Positions 1-11,270 of a stretch of DNA of 64,000 nucleotides are shown here, piece after piece; position 1 is the stretch's first letter, and every line of letters begins with the position of its first letter. Both the position numbers and the translations under genes were made by a program. The notes under the pieces are model-generated. The model saw only the letters and a program-made list of their open reading frames with translations. It had not been told where the DNA came from and ran no database searches. Source of the DNA: Kaistia defluvii (GTDB lineage: Bacteria > Pseudomonadota > Alphaproteobacteria > Rhizobiales > Kaistiaceae); NCBI RefSeq assembly GCF_026343955.1, contig NZ_JAPKNI010000004.1:124001-188000 (forward strand), in the 5' to 3' direction.

Positions 1-976
1 CGGGCACGTGGTAGCCCTCGGTGTAGAGCTTGAAGTGATGAATCAGCGCTTCCATCGAGCGCTTCATCTCGCCGCGCTTCGGCGGAACGATCTTGTTGTC
101 GGTGTAGGAGACCGGGCCGGTCTTCTCGGTACCCAGCAGGCGCTTCACGCACTGCTTCATGATCCGGATCGACTCGCGCATTTCCGCCATGCGGACGAGA
201 TAGCGATCATAATTGTCGCCATGCACCCCGGTCGGGATATCGAATTCGAGTTCCGAATAGCACTCGTAGGGCTGCGAACGGCGCAGATCCCAGGCGGCGC
301 CCGTGCCGCGGATCAGCACACCGGAATAGCCCCACTTCCAGGCTTCTTCCTGCGTCAGCACGCCGATATCGACATTGCGCTGCTTGAAGATGCGGTTGCC
401 CGTGACGAGACGATCCAGATCGTCGAGCCGCCGCAGATAAGGATCGCAGAAATCGCCGATGTCGCGGACAAGCTGCTCGGGGATGTCCTGGTGAACGCCA
501 CCCGGCCGGAAATACGCGGCGTGCATCCGCGAGCCGGACGCGCGCTCGTAGAAGATCATCAGCTTCTCGCGTTCCTCGAACCCCCAGAGCGGCGGCGTCA
601 GCGCGCCGCAGTCCATCGCCCAGGTCGTCACATTCAGGATGTGCGACAGGAGACGGCCCATCTCGGAGAAGAGAACACGGATCAGCTGGCCGCGCTTCGG
701 CACTTCGATCTCGAGCATCTTCTCGACGGCGAGCGCGAAGGCATGTTCCTGATTCATCGGCGCGGCGTAGTCGAGCCGGTCGAAATAAGGCACAGCCTGA
801 AGATAGGTCTTGGTCTCGATCAGCTTCTCGGTGCCGCGATGCAGCAGGCCGATATGCGGATCAACGCGATCGACGATTTCACCATCGAGTTCCAGCACCA
901 GACGCAACACACCGTGCGCGGAAGGATGCTCGGGACCGAAGTTGATATTGAATGGACGAACCTGGGCTTCTGCCAT
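1..976 (-). CDS. nuoD: NADH-quinone oxidoreductase subunit D, 3' end outside window
   Basis: This is the 49-kDa subunit of respiratory complex I, a cytoplasmic-arm protein that helps form the quinone-binding cavity near cluster N2. About 325 N-terminal residues are visible and the frame runs off the left edge without a stop. The N-terminus carries the family motif GPEHPSAHG at residues 14-22, followed by the conserved [12 protein letters not shown] segment. The ATG at 976 lies 7 bases after the nuoC stop, matching the nuoA-B-C-D operon order. The annotation is secure; only its 3' part is missing because of the window edge. Confidence 0.95.
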   Translation of the reverse strand, partial: MAEAQVRPFNINFGPEHPSAHGVLRLVLELDGEIVDRVDPHIGLLHRGTEKLIETKTYLQAVPYFDRLDYAAPMNQEHAFALAVEKMLEIEVPKRGQLIRVLFSEMGRLLSHILNVTTWAMDCGALTPPLWGFEEREKLMIFYERASGSRMHAAYFRPGGVHQDIPEQLVRDIGDFCDPYLRRLDDLDRLVTGNRIFKQRNVDIGVLTQEEAWKWGYSGVLIRGTGAAWDLRRSQPYECYSELEFDIPTGVHGDNYDRYLVRMAEMRESIRIMKQCVKRLLGTEKTGPVSYTDNKIVPPKRGEMKRSMEALIHHFKLYTEGYHVP

Positions 977-983
977 GGGTGCC

Positions 984-1613
984 TCAGCTCGGCTTCTGTT
1001 CGGGCTTGGGAGCTTCCTTGGCCTTCTCATCGCCCGGCAGCACGTAGTCCGTGCCTTCCCAGGGGGAGAGGAAGTCAAAGTCGCGGAATTCCTGCGTCAG
1101 CTTCACGGGCTCGTACACGACGCGCTTCTGCTGGTCGTCGTAGCGAACCTCGACATAGCCCGTCAGCGGGAAATCCTTGCGCAGCGGATGCCCTTCGAAG
1201 CCGTAATCGGTGAGCAGGCGCCGCAGGTCCGGGTGACCGGTGAACAGGATGCCGTACATGTCATAGGCTTCGCGCTCGAACCAGTCCGCGCCCGGAAGCA
1301 CCGAGGTGATCGAGCGAACCGGGGTGACGTCATCCGTCTCGAGCTTCAGCCGGATGCGCAGGTTCCGCGTCGGGCTCAGCAGGTGGTAGACGACGTCGAA
1401 ACGCATCTCGCGCTGCGGGTAGTCGACACCGCAGACATCGATGATGCTGATGAAGCCGGTATTCGCATCGCGCTGCAGCCAGGTGACGAGATCGAGGATC
1501 GCGTCGCGCTGGACGGTGACGGTGAGCTCGCCATAGGCGACCTCGAAGCCGATCACATCGCCGGCGCGCTGCGCGACGATGTAGTCACCGAGCTCTTTGA
1601 GGGTCTCTTCCAT
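984..1613 (-). CDS. nuoC: NADH-quinone oxidoreductase subunit C
   Basis: This is the 30-kDa subunit of complex I (209 aa), a peripheral-arm protein without cofactors that packs against NuoD. The family signature is visible in the middle of the protein as [20 protein letters not shown], followed by a region rich in HPLRKDFPL. It is separate from nuoD, unlike the fused nuoCD of enteric bacteria, as is usual in alphaproteobacteria. A Shine-Dalgarno-like AAGG lies just before the ATG, and the gene begins 9 bases after the nuoB stop, so it is surely cotranscribed. The lysine- and proline-rich C-terminal tail is probably disordered. Confidence 0.96.
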   Translation of the reverse strand: MEETLKELGDYIVAQRAGDVIGFEVAYGELTVTVQRDAILDLVTWLQRDANTGFISIIDVCGVDYPQREMRFDVVYHLLSPTRNLRIRLKLETDDVTPVRSITSVLPGADWFEREAYDMYGILFTGHPDLRRLLTDYGFEGHPLRKDFPLTGYVEVRYDDQQKRVVYEPVKLTQEFRDFDFLSPWEGTDYVLPGDEKAKEAPKPEQKPS

Positions 1614-1622
1614 GCTGTACCT

Positions 1623-2201
1623 TCAGCGCTCGATAGTGCCGGTGCGGCGGATCTTCTTCTGCAGCAGCAGAACGCCATAGAGCAGCGCCTCGGCCGTCGG
1701 CGGACAGCCCGGAACGTAGATATCGACGGGCACGACACGGTCGCAGCCGCGCACCACCGAATAGGAATAGTGGTAGTAACCGCCGCCATTGGCACAGCTG
1801 CCCATCGAGATGACGTAGCGCGGCTCCGGCATCTGGTCGTAGACCTTGCGGAGCGCGGGGGCCATCTTGTTGGTCAAGGTACCGGCGACGATCATCACGT
1901 CCGACTGGCGCGGCGAGCCACGCGGCGCGAAGCCGAAGCGCTCGACGTCGTAGCGCGGCATCGAGACCTGCATCATCTCGACGGCGCAGCAGGCGAGGCC
2001 GAACTGCATCCACATCAGCGAGCCGGTACGGGCCCAGGTGATCAGGTCGTCGGCGGCGGCGACCAGAAAGCCCTTGTCGGCCAGCTCGTTGTTGACGTCC
2101 ATGAAAAAGGGATCGTCATGGCCCAGCGGGCGGCCCGACGCATCGACAAGCCCCTTGGGCCGCTGCGCGACCTGGGTGCCAGAGGTTCCGCTCAATCCCA
2201 T
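1623..2201 (-). CDS. nuoB: NADH-quinone oxidoreductase subunit B
   Basis: This is the complex I subunit that binds the terminal [4Fe-4S] cluster N2, which hands electrons to quinone. The cluster ligands are visible as the adjacent cysteines in [10 protein letters not shown], the cysteine in MGSCANGGG and the cysteine in [13 protein letters not shown] chose the ATG at 2201 (192 aa) over the upstream in-frame ATG at 2222 because a good ribosome site, AAGGGAG, precedes it by about 7 bases and the length fits the family. With this start the gene overlaps the end of nuoA by 10 bases. Confidence 0.95.
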   Translation of the reverse strand: MGLSGTSGTQVAQRPKGLVDASGRPLGHDDPFFMDVNNELADKGFLVAAADDLITWARTGSLMWMQFGLACCAVEMMQVSMPRYDVERFGFAPRGSPRQSDVMIVAGTLTNKMAPALRKVYDQMPEPRYVISMGSCANGGGYYHYSYSVVRGCDRVVPVDIYVPGCPPTAEALLYGVLLLQKKIRRTGTIER

Positions 2202-2557
2202 TCGAGCGCTCCCTTCTTCCATTCGTAGATGAAGCCGATCGTGAGCACGGCCAGGAAGCTCATCATCGACCAGAAGCCGAACCAGCCGAGATCGCCGAAC
2301 ACGACGGCCCAGGGGAACAGGAAGGCGACTTCGAGATCAAAGATGATGAACAGAATTGCGACGAGATAGAACCGGACGTCGAACTTCATGCGCGCATCGT
2401 CGAAGGCGTTGAAGCCGCACTCATAGGCGGAGAGCTTCTCGGGATCCGGATTGCGATAGGCGACAAGGAACGGTGAAATCAGCAGCGCCAGACCGATCAC
2501 GAGGGCGATCCCGAGGAACACGACGATCGGAAGGTATTCGCGCAACAGGTCTTCCAT
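2192..2557 (-). CDS. nuoA: NADH-quinone oxidoreductase subunit A
   Basis: This is a small membrane subunit of complex I (121 aa) with three predicted transmembrane helices. The first starts at about residue 10 ([18 protein letters not shown]), and two more lie in the second half. The conserved loop containing [22 protein letters not shown] is intact; its cysteine lies close to the quinone tunnel in known structures. It is the first gene of the visible nuo operon, and the 450-base gene-free stretch upstream should hold the operon promoter. The length is normal for the family. Confidence 0.96.
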   Translation of the reverse strand: MEDLLREYLPIVVFLGIALVIGLALLISPFLVAYRNPDPEKLSAYECGFNAFDDARMKFDVRFYLVAILFIIFDLEVAFLFPWAVVFGDLGWFGFWSMMSFLAVLTIGFIYEWKKGALEWD

Positions 2558-3005
2558 GAATCCGGCTCCGTTGCTCCATCCCCGGGCAGCCGCGCCGCCG
2601 CCTTCGGATGGTGCGGCGCAAAAAGGCCGCCAAGCGTTTCACTCAACTACGATATCGGCCGGCCGCGAAAAGGCGGCGATCCGCCGGGGCGGCGGTCGAA
2701 ACATGAGGCGAGGCTTATCGGAGGCGAACAGACGTGGCAAGCCCCAAGCCCGCTCGGAGGAAGCGCCCTGGAGCCCTACCCTAGCGCATCCCGGCCGAAA
2801 ACCGGCAAAAATTAGAACTGGAGAAATGAAAGCAATGAGGCGTGCGGCGAGATGTCCCGCCGAAAGGCACGGAAAGCGCCCGATTGCCGGTGGAAACCGG
2901 CAGTTCACCATAAGGGCGGCTTTCATTAAAAATGGGGACGAATCGCCCCCATTTTTCTCAGCCTGTGCTTCCGCGGAGACGATCCCGCACGGGATGCCGG
3001 TGCGG
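2558..3005. other. Gene-free stretch upstream of nuoA
   Basis: About 450 bases lie between the nuoA start and the end of the small glycine-rich gene. Short open frames exist on both strands but none has a family-like sequence or a convincing ribosome site. The stretch should contain the nuo promoter. The only structure I can point to is the terminator-like hairpin at 2928-2956. Confidence 0.6.
2928..2956 (-). terminator. Rho-independent terminator after the small glycine-rich gene
   Basis: An inverted repeat pairs AAAAATGGGG with CCCCCATTTTT around an 8-base loop. Both arms end in A/T runs, so it could work in either direction. It lies about 50 bases past the stop of the leftward gene at 3006, which makes it the likely terminator of that gene and insulates nuoA from upstream transcription. 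Confidence 0.75.
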
Positions 3006-3314
3006 CTATCGCGCGCCGGAAACCTGATTCTTCAACATGCCGACAATGGCGGTCAGGATCGCGCCACCGGCGCCGCCCCCCACAATGTCCGTGACGATCT
3101 TGCCGATGTCCATGCCGGCCATAGCGGCACCCGCGTCCGGCGCCGCGCCGCCCATCAGTGCCTGCAGGATCTGTCCCAGAATGATGCCGCCGACGCCCCC
3201 GGCGATCGAGTTCCCGGTCGTCCCGAGGCTCTTCTCCTTGAGCGCCGCGCCGGCCGCGTTGCCGCCAATCAAGCCGGCAACCACCTGGATGATCAAAGGC
3301 AGTAGAGTTTCCAT
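3006..3314 (-). CDS. Small glycine/alanine-rich membrane protein of unknown function
   Basis: This is a 102-residue protein with no function I recognise. It opens with a hydrophobic stretch (TLLPLIIQVVAGLIGG) and has two more Gly/Ala/Ile-rich segments, at about residues 40-55 and 80-98, so it resembles small glycine-zipper membrane proteins. I chose the ATG at 3314 because the strong ribosome site AGGGGG lies 5 bases upstream; the longer open frame to 3428 begins with unlikely sequence. It stands alone, followed by a good terminator, so it is probably a monocistronic gene. It interrupts the usual tRNA-Asp to nuoA junction. Confidence 0.7.
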   Translation of the reverse strand: METLLPLIIQVVAGLIGGNAAGAALKEKSLGTTGNSIAGGVGGIILGQILQALMGGAAPDAGAAMAGMDIGKIVTDIVGGGAGGAILTAIVGMLKNQVSGAR

Positions 3315-3509
3315 GAGAACCCCCTGATATGCCGACCGGATTCGAATCATTGGTGACCGAGGCCAGCAACAGGATGATAAACTTGTCACGGCTCTCGATC
3401 TAATCCTATCGTCATTGCGCCGCAGCATAAGTATTCGCCGCGGCGAGGCATGCAGGTGGCGGCGGCGCGGCGGAAATCAACATGGCGGTCGCCCGAGCGA
3501 AGTCCGCCA

Positions 3510-4574
3510 TCACCCATTCTTGCTCGGAAGGCCGCTCTCGGTCCGCGTCGGCGCGGCCCCGGCCGGCGTCGTCGCGCCGACTGGCAGCAGGCCGATGGCG
3601 ATGACGGCGACACACAGGCCTCCGACCGTCAGCAAAACCCGGTCGACGGCCACGGGAAGCGGATGCGCCGCAGGCCCCAGGTCGAAGGCGAGTGCGACGG
3701 CCGTCAGGCAAAAGGTCCACGCGCCATAGCGCTTGGCCCCGATCGTCAGCATGGCGAATACCAGCCCGCCCACGAGCAACGCTTGCAGCCAGGCGGCGCT
3801 GGCCCAGCCGAGGATCAATCCGCCCGCCGCCGCGCCCAGCAGGCTGCCCATGCCGCGCTGCTTCATGCGGCGCAGGGTCTCGGCCCGCGTCGGCTTGAGA
3901 ACGCGCAGCGCCGCAGCCGGCAGCCATCCCGGATGGGAGCTTGGCACGAAGACTGCCGCCAGCGCGCCGAGCAGGCTCGTCGCCGCTGCAACGCCGAGAA
4001 AGCGCGTAGCAGCCGCCTCCCCGCTTGCCTTGGGAGCAGGCTTCGCCGGCGCCTTGGGAAGCACGACGGCCGCGATGAGGCCGCCCCACAGAGCGCCAGC
4101 GAGGAAGAGCCCGCCATAGATCAGCGCTCCGCCCGCCGGCATCTGCCCGACCGCCAGAAAGAAGGCCAGCGCACCCAATGCCACCGGCAGGCGCAGCGGG
4201 CCACCCTGGAGCTCGGCGGCAGCCTGAGCGAGCGCGGCCAGAACGGCGACGATGAAGAAGGCGGGGCTGCCGAGCGCAATGCTCGCGCCAAGGCCGGCGA
4301 AGAAGCTCAGGACAAGCGCCGAGGCCGCGAGTGTCGCAAACGGCCGGACAAGCGGCACGGTCGGGAAAGAAACAATCAGCAGGTACGCGCCAAAAGCGGC
4401 AACCGAACCGTTCGCGGCCTCGCCCACGGCGATGCCAACGGCCCATGGCGCCACCACGGCGAGAGCCAGCAGGAGCGCGCGCAGGATCCTGACAGGATCG
4501 AGACGCGGAGGTGGCAGGACGGCGTCAATCGAGGTCATCGGCGGCGCACTCTTCGCAAAGAAGACTCCGCGCAT
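3510..4574 (-). CDS. FUSC-type integral membrane protein (putative aromatic-acid exporter domain)
   Basis: This is a 354-residue protein that is almost wholly hydrophobic, with about ten predicted membrane helices in two halves separated by a charged linker near residue 180. The second half has the look of the FUSC_2 domain: a basic segment (TLRRMKQRGMGSLLGAAAGGL) followed by alternating helices. Members of this broad family are linked to export of fusaric acid or other aromatic acids, but the substrate cannot be read from sequence. The full frame begins at 4574; an internal ATG at 4538 is an alternative start, and neither has a strong ribosome site. There are no cotranscribed neighbours. Confidence 0.7.
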   Translation of the reverse strand: MRGVFFAKSAPPMTSIDAVLPPPRLDPVRILRALLLALAVVAPWAVGIAVGEAANGSVAAFGAYLLIVSFPTVPLVRPFATLAASALVLSFFAGLGASIALGSPAFFIVAVLAALAQAAAELQGGPLRLPVALGALAFFLAVGQMPAGGALIYGGLFLAGALWGGLIAAVVLPKAPAKPAPKASGEAAATRFLGVAAATSLLGALAAVFVPSSHPGWLPAAALRVLKPTRAETLRRMKQRGMGSLLGAAAGGLILGWASAAWLQALLVGGLVFAMLTIGAKRYGAWTFCLTAVALAFDLGPAAHPLPVAVDRVLLTVGGLCVAVIAIGLLPVGATTPAGAAPTRTESGLPSKNG

Positions 4575-4672
4575 TCATAGAGGCAAAGGAAAGTTACGCA
4601 ACCGGCGCGCGAGTGAAACGCGGCGGCGAATGACGCCCGGTCCAGAACACATCGATGGAGACTGGGAGAGAA

Positions 4673-4749
<77 letters not shown>

Positions 4750-4892
4750 GCGGGTGCCCCTTTCGGGTCGACACGGCCTTGGCCGCATCGTGCAGAAGAA
4801 CCGGAAGCGCATCGAACCCGTGAGGTCCGTGACGGCTTCCAATTCATGTCCAGCCCATGGATGCATTGCAATCCGGGGCTCGGTAGAATGAA

Positions 4893-4969
<77 letters not shown>

Positions 4970-5310
4970 GCTGGGGTCCCCTTCCGGGGGCGCCGCAGCT
5001 CGTCGCCGCGTCGTGTTGAGCGCTGAAGTACGGTACCGACCTATCCAAGTCAAGCACGCGATCCAGCGGTATTGTGGAAAACCGGATAAGCCGGCGAAAA
5101 CCGCTGGAACCGGCCAAAACGGCCCTTCCCTAACTGTTTACCCAGACGGTTCACGCGCACGAAGCCGCGCGTATCCCGCCAGCCACCATCGGACCGCATA
5201 GGGCGCAAATCGACACAGGGGCTCCAGGAAGTGATTGAGCCCAACAGGGAGATCAAAGCAGGGAAGAAGGGAGAGGGGCGCAGGAGGCCGGCGCGCGTGG
5301 CGCGGAGGCG
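4970..5310. other. Spacer between tRNA-Asp and tRNA-Val
   Basis: About 340 bases hold no gene that I can support. The short open frames here lack family features. I see no clear hairpin terminator either, so tRNA-Val and the two tRNA-Asp genes may share a precursor or have separate promoters here. Confidence 0.5.
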
Positions 5311-5386
5311 TGGTGGGCGATGAGAGACTCGAACTCCCGACATCCTCGGTGTAAACGAGGCGCTCTACCAACTGAGCTAATCGCCC
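5311..5386 (-). tRNA. tRNA-Val (TAC)
   Basis: This is a 76-base cloverleaf with acceptor stem GGGCGAT/ATCGCCC, anticodon stem-loop CCTCG-TTTACAC-CGAGG carrying anticodon TAC, T-arm GGGAGTTCGAGTCTCTC and an encoded CCA. It sits between hupB and tRNA-Asp, the usual order in this bacterial order. Confidence 0.97.
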
Positions 5387-5470
5387 GCAGTGTCCTGCAG
5401 CGCCGAGACGTGTAGGCGAAAAGCGCCCTGCCTTACAAGTCCGGAAATCGAGCCTTTGCGTTGCACGCAC

Positions 5471-5507
5471 AAAATAAAACGGCCTCGCGCCGGAAGCGCA
5501 AGGCCGT
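5471..5507 (-). terminator. Rho-independent terminator of hupB
   Basis: Read leftward, ACGGCCTTGCGC pairs with GCGCGAGGCCGT around a short loop and is followed by TTTTATTTT. It begins about 25 bases past the hupB stop. Confidence 0.85.
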
Positions 5508-5532
5508 AGAAACCCAACAAGCCGAGAATGGC

Positions 5533-5808
5533 TTAGTTGACGGCGTCCTTCAGGCCCTTGCCGGCCTTGAACTTCGGCGTCTTGGAAGCGGCGATCTGGA
5601 TCGTCTCGCCGGTACGCGGATTGCGGCCTTCGCTCGCGGCGCGCGCGGCGACGCTAAAATTACCGAAGCCAATGATCTTGACCTCGTCACCCGACTTCAG
5701 GGCAGCCGTGATCACGTCGAACGTGGCGTCGACAGCCTCCGCGGCGGCGGCCTTGGACGTGCCGGTACGCTCGGCGACGGCAGCGATGAGATCGTTCTTG
5801 TTAGCCAT
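5533..5808 (-). CDS. hupB: DNA-binding protein HU
   Basis: This 91-residue nucleoid protein of the HU/IHF family bends and compacts DNA as a dimer. It starts [16 protein letters not shown], carries the family core [14 protein letters not shown] and the arm motif [10 protein letters not shown], and ends with [12 protein letters not shown]. The ATG at 5808 is chosen over a longer frame to 5949 because it gives the exact family length and has AGGAT upstream. It follows lon in the same direction but is separated by a terminator, so it is probably transcribed from its own promoter, with another terminator after it. Confidence 0.97.
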   Translation of the reverse strand: MANKNDLIAAVAERTGTSKAAAAEAVDATFDVITAALKSGDEVKIIGFGNFSVAARAASEGRNPRTGETIQIAASKTPKFKAGKGLKDAVN

Positions 5809-5951
5809 GGATGATCCTTTCTCAGGTCTTGAGCCGGGACGATTCGCATGACCCGACCGAGCGCGAGAAATCACTGAAAACGAGGCCAAAGGCAAGCGAA
5901 ACTGGCGGAATTCTGCGCTTTTGGCCGATAATTCGGTGAAATAGCGCATGA

Positions 5952-5985
5952 AAACGCCCGCCGAGGGGGCGGGCGTCTTCTTTTT
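5952..5985 (-). terminator. Rho-independent terminator of lon
   Basis: The GC-rich inverted repeat GACGCCCGCC/GGCGGGCGTT encloses a loop of about five bases just past the lon stop codon. T-rich tracts flank it on both strands. Confidence 0.85.
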
Positions 5986-6000
5986 CGCAGGATTGAGCCG

Positions 6001-8433
<2,433 letters not shown>

Positions 8434-8769
8434 GAGGCATTCCTTTCGAACCGGGTACGGCCCAAATCTGGCACCGTTCGGCTTGGGAGATGAGCCACCG
8501 GCCTGGGAGAATTGGGCCGGCAGATCGACTCAGGGGTCGGAGCATCTCGCGATGCGTTGTCCATTAGGTGGCGTTGCACCATCGGGGTGTCAAGTTGTCC
8601 GGGCGATGCAGAATGCGGTTCGGATCCGGCTTTTCATCGGCGGCCTTAGCATGGGGCACCTGCCCTGCCCGCTGTTGCCGCAAAGCCGCAGCGGGGCGGT
8701 TGAAACAGGAGGCCGGATCGGCGGATAGGCCATCGCGCGGACCCGCCATTCGCCATTCCCGCCGAAGAC
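8434..8769. other. Gene-free lon upstream region
   Basis: About 335 bases between the lon start and the clpX terminator. Open frames here are short and have no recognisable family sequence. The region must contain the lon promoter. I did not find a convincing heat-shock (RpoH) box by eye. Confidence 0.5.
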
Positions 8770-8800
8770 AAAAAAACGGCGGGTACATGCCCCGCCGTTC
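8770..8800 (-). terminator. Rho-independent terminator of clpX
   Basis: Read leftward, ACGGCGGGG pairs with CCCGCCGT around a loop of about six bases and is followed by TTTTTTT. It starts about 25 bases after the clpX stop, so lon is likely expressed from a separate promoter. Confidence 0.9.
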
Positions 8801-8822
8801 AAATCACTATGGCAGCCTGCGT

Positions 8823-10094
8823 TTATGCGCCGGCGCTGGCGACGGCATCTTCCTGCCGCTCCGCATAGATGTAGAGCGGACGGGCCGACCCGTCGACGAC
8901 CTCGGCCGAGATGACGACTTCCTGCACGCCGTCGAGGCCGGGCAGGTCGAACATCGTCTCCAGCAGGATCGCTTCCATGATCGAGCGGAGGCCGCGGGCG
9001 CCGGTCTTGCGCTCGATAGCTTTCTTGGCAATCGCCGAAAGCGCGTCGGGATGGAACGTCAACTCGACATTCTCCATCTCGAACAGGCGCTGGTACTGCT
9101 TGACCAGGGCGTTCTTGGGCTCGGTCAGGATGGTGATCAGCGCCGGCTCGTCGAGATCCTCGAGCGTCGCCAGAACCGGCAGACGGCCGACGAATTCCGG
9201 GATCAGGCCGAACTTCAGCAGATCCTCGGGCTCGACATTGCGGAACAGCTCGCCGGTGCGGCGATCTTCCGGCGCCGAGACGCGGGCACCGAAGCCGATC
9301 GAGGTTGAGCGACCGCGATCCGAGATGATCTTCTCGAGCCCCGCGAAGGCGCCGCCACAGATGAACAGGATGTTCGTCGTGTCGACCTGCAGGAATTCCT
9401 GCTGCGGGTGCTTGCGGCCGCCCTGCGGCGGCACGGAGGCAACCGTGCCTTCCATGATCTTCAGAAGCGCCTGCTGGACGCCCTCGCCCGACACGTCGCG
9501 CGTGATCGATGGGTTGTCCGACTTGCGGGAGATCTTGTCGACCTCGTCGATATAGACGATGCCGCGCTGGGCCCGCTCGACGTTGTAGTCAGCCGACTGC
9601 AGCAGCTTGAGGATGATGTTCTCGACATCCTCGCCGACATAGCCAGCCTCGGTCAGGGTCGTCGCGTCAGCCATGGTGAACGGCACGTCGAGGATGCGGG
9701 CGAGCGTCTGCGCCAGCAGCGTCTTGCCGCAACCGGTCGGGCCGATCAGCAGGATGTTCGACTTGGACAACTCGACGTCGTTGTTCTTCGCCGCGTGGTT
9801 CAGCCGCTTGTAGTGGTTGTGAACGGCAACCGACAGCACGCGCTTGGCGTGGCGCTGGCCGATCACATAATCGTCGAGGACCGCGCAGATCTCGAGCGGC
9901 GTCGGGACGCCGTCGCGCGATTTCACCAGCGAGGACTTCGATTCCTCGCGAATGATGTCCATGCACAGCTCGACGCATTCATCGCAGATGAACACGGTCG
10001 GGCCTGCGATCAGCTTGCGCACCTCATGCTGGCTCTTGCCGCAAAACGAGCAATAGAGCGTATTCTTAGTGTCGCTTCCGCTGACTTTGCTCAT
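8823..10094 (-). CDS. clpX: ATP-dependent Clp protease ATP-binding subunit ClpX
   Basis: This is the hexameric AAA+ unfoldase (423 aa) that feeds tagged proteins to ClpP. An N-terminal zinc-binding domain has cysteines in YCSFC (15, 18) and ICDEC (37, 40). The ATPase domain has Walker A GPTGCGKT and the pore-loop motif GYVGED. The ClpP-docking loop IGF is present in [10 protein letters not shown]. The ATG at 10094 has GAGG about ten bases upstream. It lies 244 bases after clpP in the same direction; the unusual inverted repeats in that gap suggest independent regulation. Confidence 0.98.
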   Translation of the reverse strand: MSKVSGSDTKNTLYCSFCGKSQHEVRKLIAGPTVFICDECVELCMDIIREESKSSLVKSRDGVPTPLEICAVLDDYVIGQRHAKRVLSVAVHNHYKRLNHAAKNNDVELSKSNILLIGPTGCGKTLLAQTLARILDVPFTMADATTLTEAGYVGEDVENIILKLLQSADYNVERAQRGIVYIDEVDKISRKSDNPSITRDVSGEGVQQALLKIMEGTVASVPPQGGRKHPQQEFLQVDTTNILFICGGAFAGLEKIISDRGRSTSIGFGARVSAPEDRRTGELFRNVEPEDLLKFGLIPEFVGRLPVLATLEDLDEPALITILTEPKNALVKQYQRLFEMENVELTFHPDALSAIAKKAIERKTGARGLRSIMEAILLETMFDLPGLDGVQEVVISAEVVDGSARPLYIYAERQEDAVASAGA

Positions 10095-10250
10095 CCGTCT
10101 ACCTCGCTGTCGTTCAGGCTCGGAACCTCCAAACGACTTTCTTCGATGTCTCTTCCGGCTCGACTCCCGTCCAGCCAGCGGTCGAAAATTCGGATCCTGC
10201 TGTTCCTACCGACGGAGACAATCCGAAGATTGTGATCCAATCATGCTAAT

Positions 10251-10282
10251 CGCGACATGATCAATATATACTTAATGTCGCG
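10251..10282. promoter_or_regulatory. Perfect inverted repeat CGCGACAT-N16-ATGTCGCG between clpP and clpX
   Basis: Two perfect 8-base arms enclose an AT-rich centre of 16 bases. It lies about 155-190 bases before clpX. The form resembles an operator for a dimeric regulator or a bent-DNA promoter element, but no factor can be named. Confidence 0.4.
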
Positions 10283-10304
10283 GTCGGCTGCCGTACAGCC
10301 GACC
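10282..10304 (-). other. 9-bp stem-loop downstream of clpP
   Basis: GGTCGGCTG and CAGCCGACC form a perfect 9-base-pair stem with a 5-base loop, starting about 35 bases past the clpP stop. There is no T-run directly after it in the direction of clpP transcription, so it may be a weak terminator or an mRNA-stabilising 3' hairpin. Confidence 0.55.
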
Positions 10305-10338
10305 CAGCTCCGGAAGGGCGGATCCCAGCGTGATCCCG

Positions 10339-10974
10339 TCAGTCCTTCTTGATCGCGTCGAGCGCGTCGCGGCTCGTCAGGACTTGGTCGATCAGGCCGA
10401 ATTCGACGGCCCGCTCGGCGACCATGAAGTTGTCGCGCTCGAGCGCGTCTTCAACGGTCTTCATGTCCTGACCCGTGTGATGCACGTAGATCTCGTTGAG
10501 ACGCTTGCGCAGGCTCTCGACCTCACGGGCATGGATCAGGATGTCCGTCACCTGGCCCTGGTAGCCGCCCGAGGGCTGGTGCACCATGACGCGCGCGTTC
10601 GGCAGCGCGAAGCGCATGCCCTTCTCGCCGGCGGTCAGAAGCAGCGACCCCATCGAGGCAGCCTGGCCGACGCAGAGCGTCGACACGGCCGGCTTGATGA
10701 ACTGCATCGTGTCGTAGATCGCCAGGCCGGACGAGACGACGCCGCCCGGCGAGTTGATGTACATCGCGATCTCTTTCTTCGGGTTCTCGGCCTCGAGGAA
10801 GAGAAGCTGGGCGGTGATCAGCGTCGCCATGTAGTCCTCGACGGGACCCGTGACGAAAATGATCCGCTCCTTCAGCAGTCGCGAATAAATGTCATAAGCG
10901 CGCTCGCCACGGTTGGTCTGCTCGACCACCATCGGGACCAGCGTATTCATATAGAGGTCGATAGGATCTTTCAT
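10339..10974 (-). CDS. clpP: ATP-dependent Clp protease proteolytic subunit ClpP
   Basis: This is the tetradecameric serine protease that works with ClpX (and ClpA where present) in the cytoplasm; 211 aa, normal length. The active-site serine is in [11 protein letters not shown] and the histidine in VMVHQPSGG. The N-terminal segment begins [19 protein letters not shown], and the C-terminal half holds the conserved handle region DRDNFMVAE-like (here [18 protein letters not shown]). The ribosome site AAGGAAG precedes the ATG. It sits between tig and clpX as in related genomes. Confidence 0.98.
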   Translation of the reverse strand: MKDPIDLYMNTLVPMVVEQTNRGERAYDIYSRLLKERIIFVTGPVEDYMATLITAQLLFLEAENPKKEIAMYINSPGGVVSSGLAIYDTMQFIKPAVSTLCVGQAASMGSLLLTAGEKGMRFALPNARVMVHQPSGGYQGQVTDILIHAREVESLRKRLNEIYVHHTGQDMKTVEDALERDNFMVAERAVEFGLIDQVLTSRDALDAIKKD

Positions 10975-11270
10975 GATCTTCCTTCGGCGCAGTGGACTGC
11001 CACAAATACCTTGAGATGCCCCGGCCCGACCTCACTCGGTACGACCGATTCCCGGGGCTCGAAGGCCCATACATATGGTACGCCGACTGCGTTCGAAAGG
11101 GGTGGCGGAAAGCCCTTTCGCAGATCGTCATCCCCGATGCGGTCGAGATCCCGGATCCCTGGCGCATCGCTACCGTTCCGCCGGCGCGTCGGGAACCCCG
11201 GCTCGCGCCGGGGCACCCTTGTCGTGATGGAGCCGGGTCAGACCCGGCCCGGAGGCTCGGCGGAGGCCGA
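10975..11270. other. Spacer between tig and clpP
   Basis: About 296 bases without a gene. The part next to clpP should hold its promoter. The part next to tig carries repeat-like GC-rich palindromes, listed separately. Confidence 0.5.
11126..11260. repeat. Candidate palindromic intergenic repeat after tig
   Basis: The stretch contains GTCATCCCCG-like sequence, a 7-bp stem CCCCGGC-TCGC-GCCGGGG at 11196-11213 and the near-perfect palindrome GCCGGGTC-A-GACCCGGC at 11232-11248. Such mosaics of CCGGG palindromes are common interspersed elements in Rhizobiales intergenic regions. They also sit just past tig and could end its transcript. Confidence 0.4.

Noticed and set aside
2639-2926. 95-codon leftward frame upstream of nuoA
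   Set aside because: There is no good ribosome site and the composition is Arg/Pro-rich; it probably only covers the nuo promoter region.
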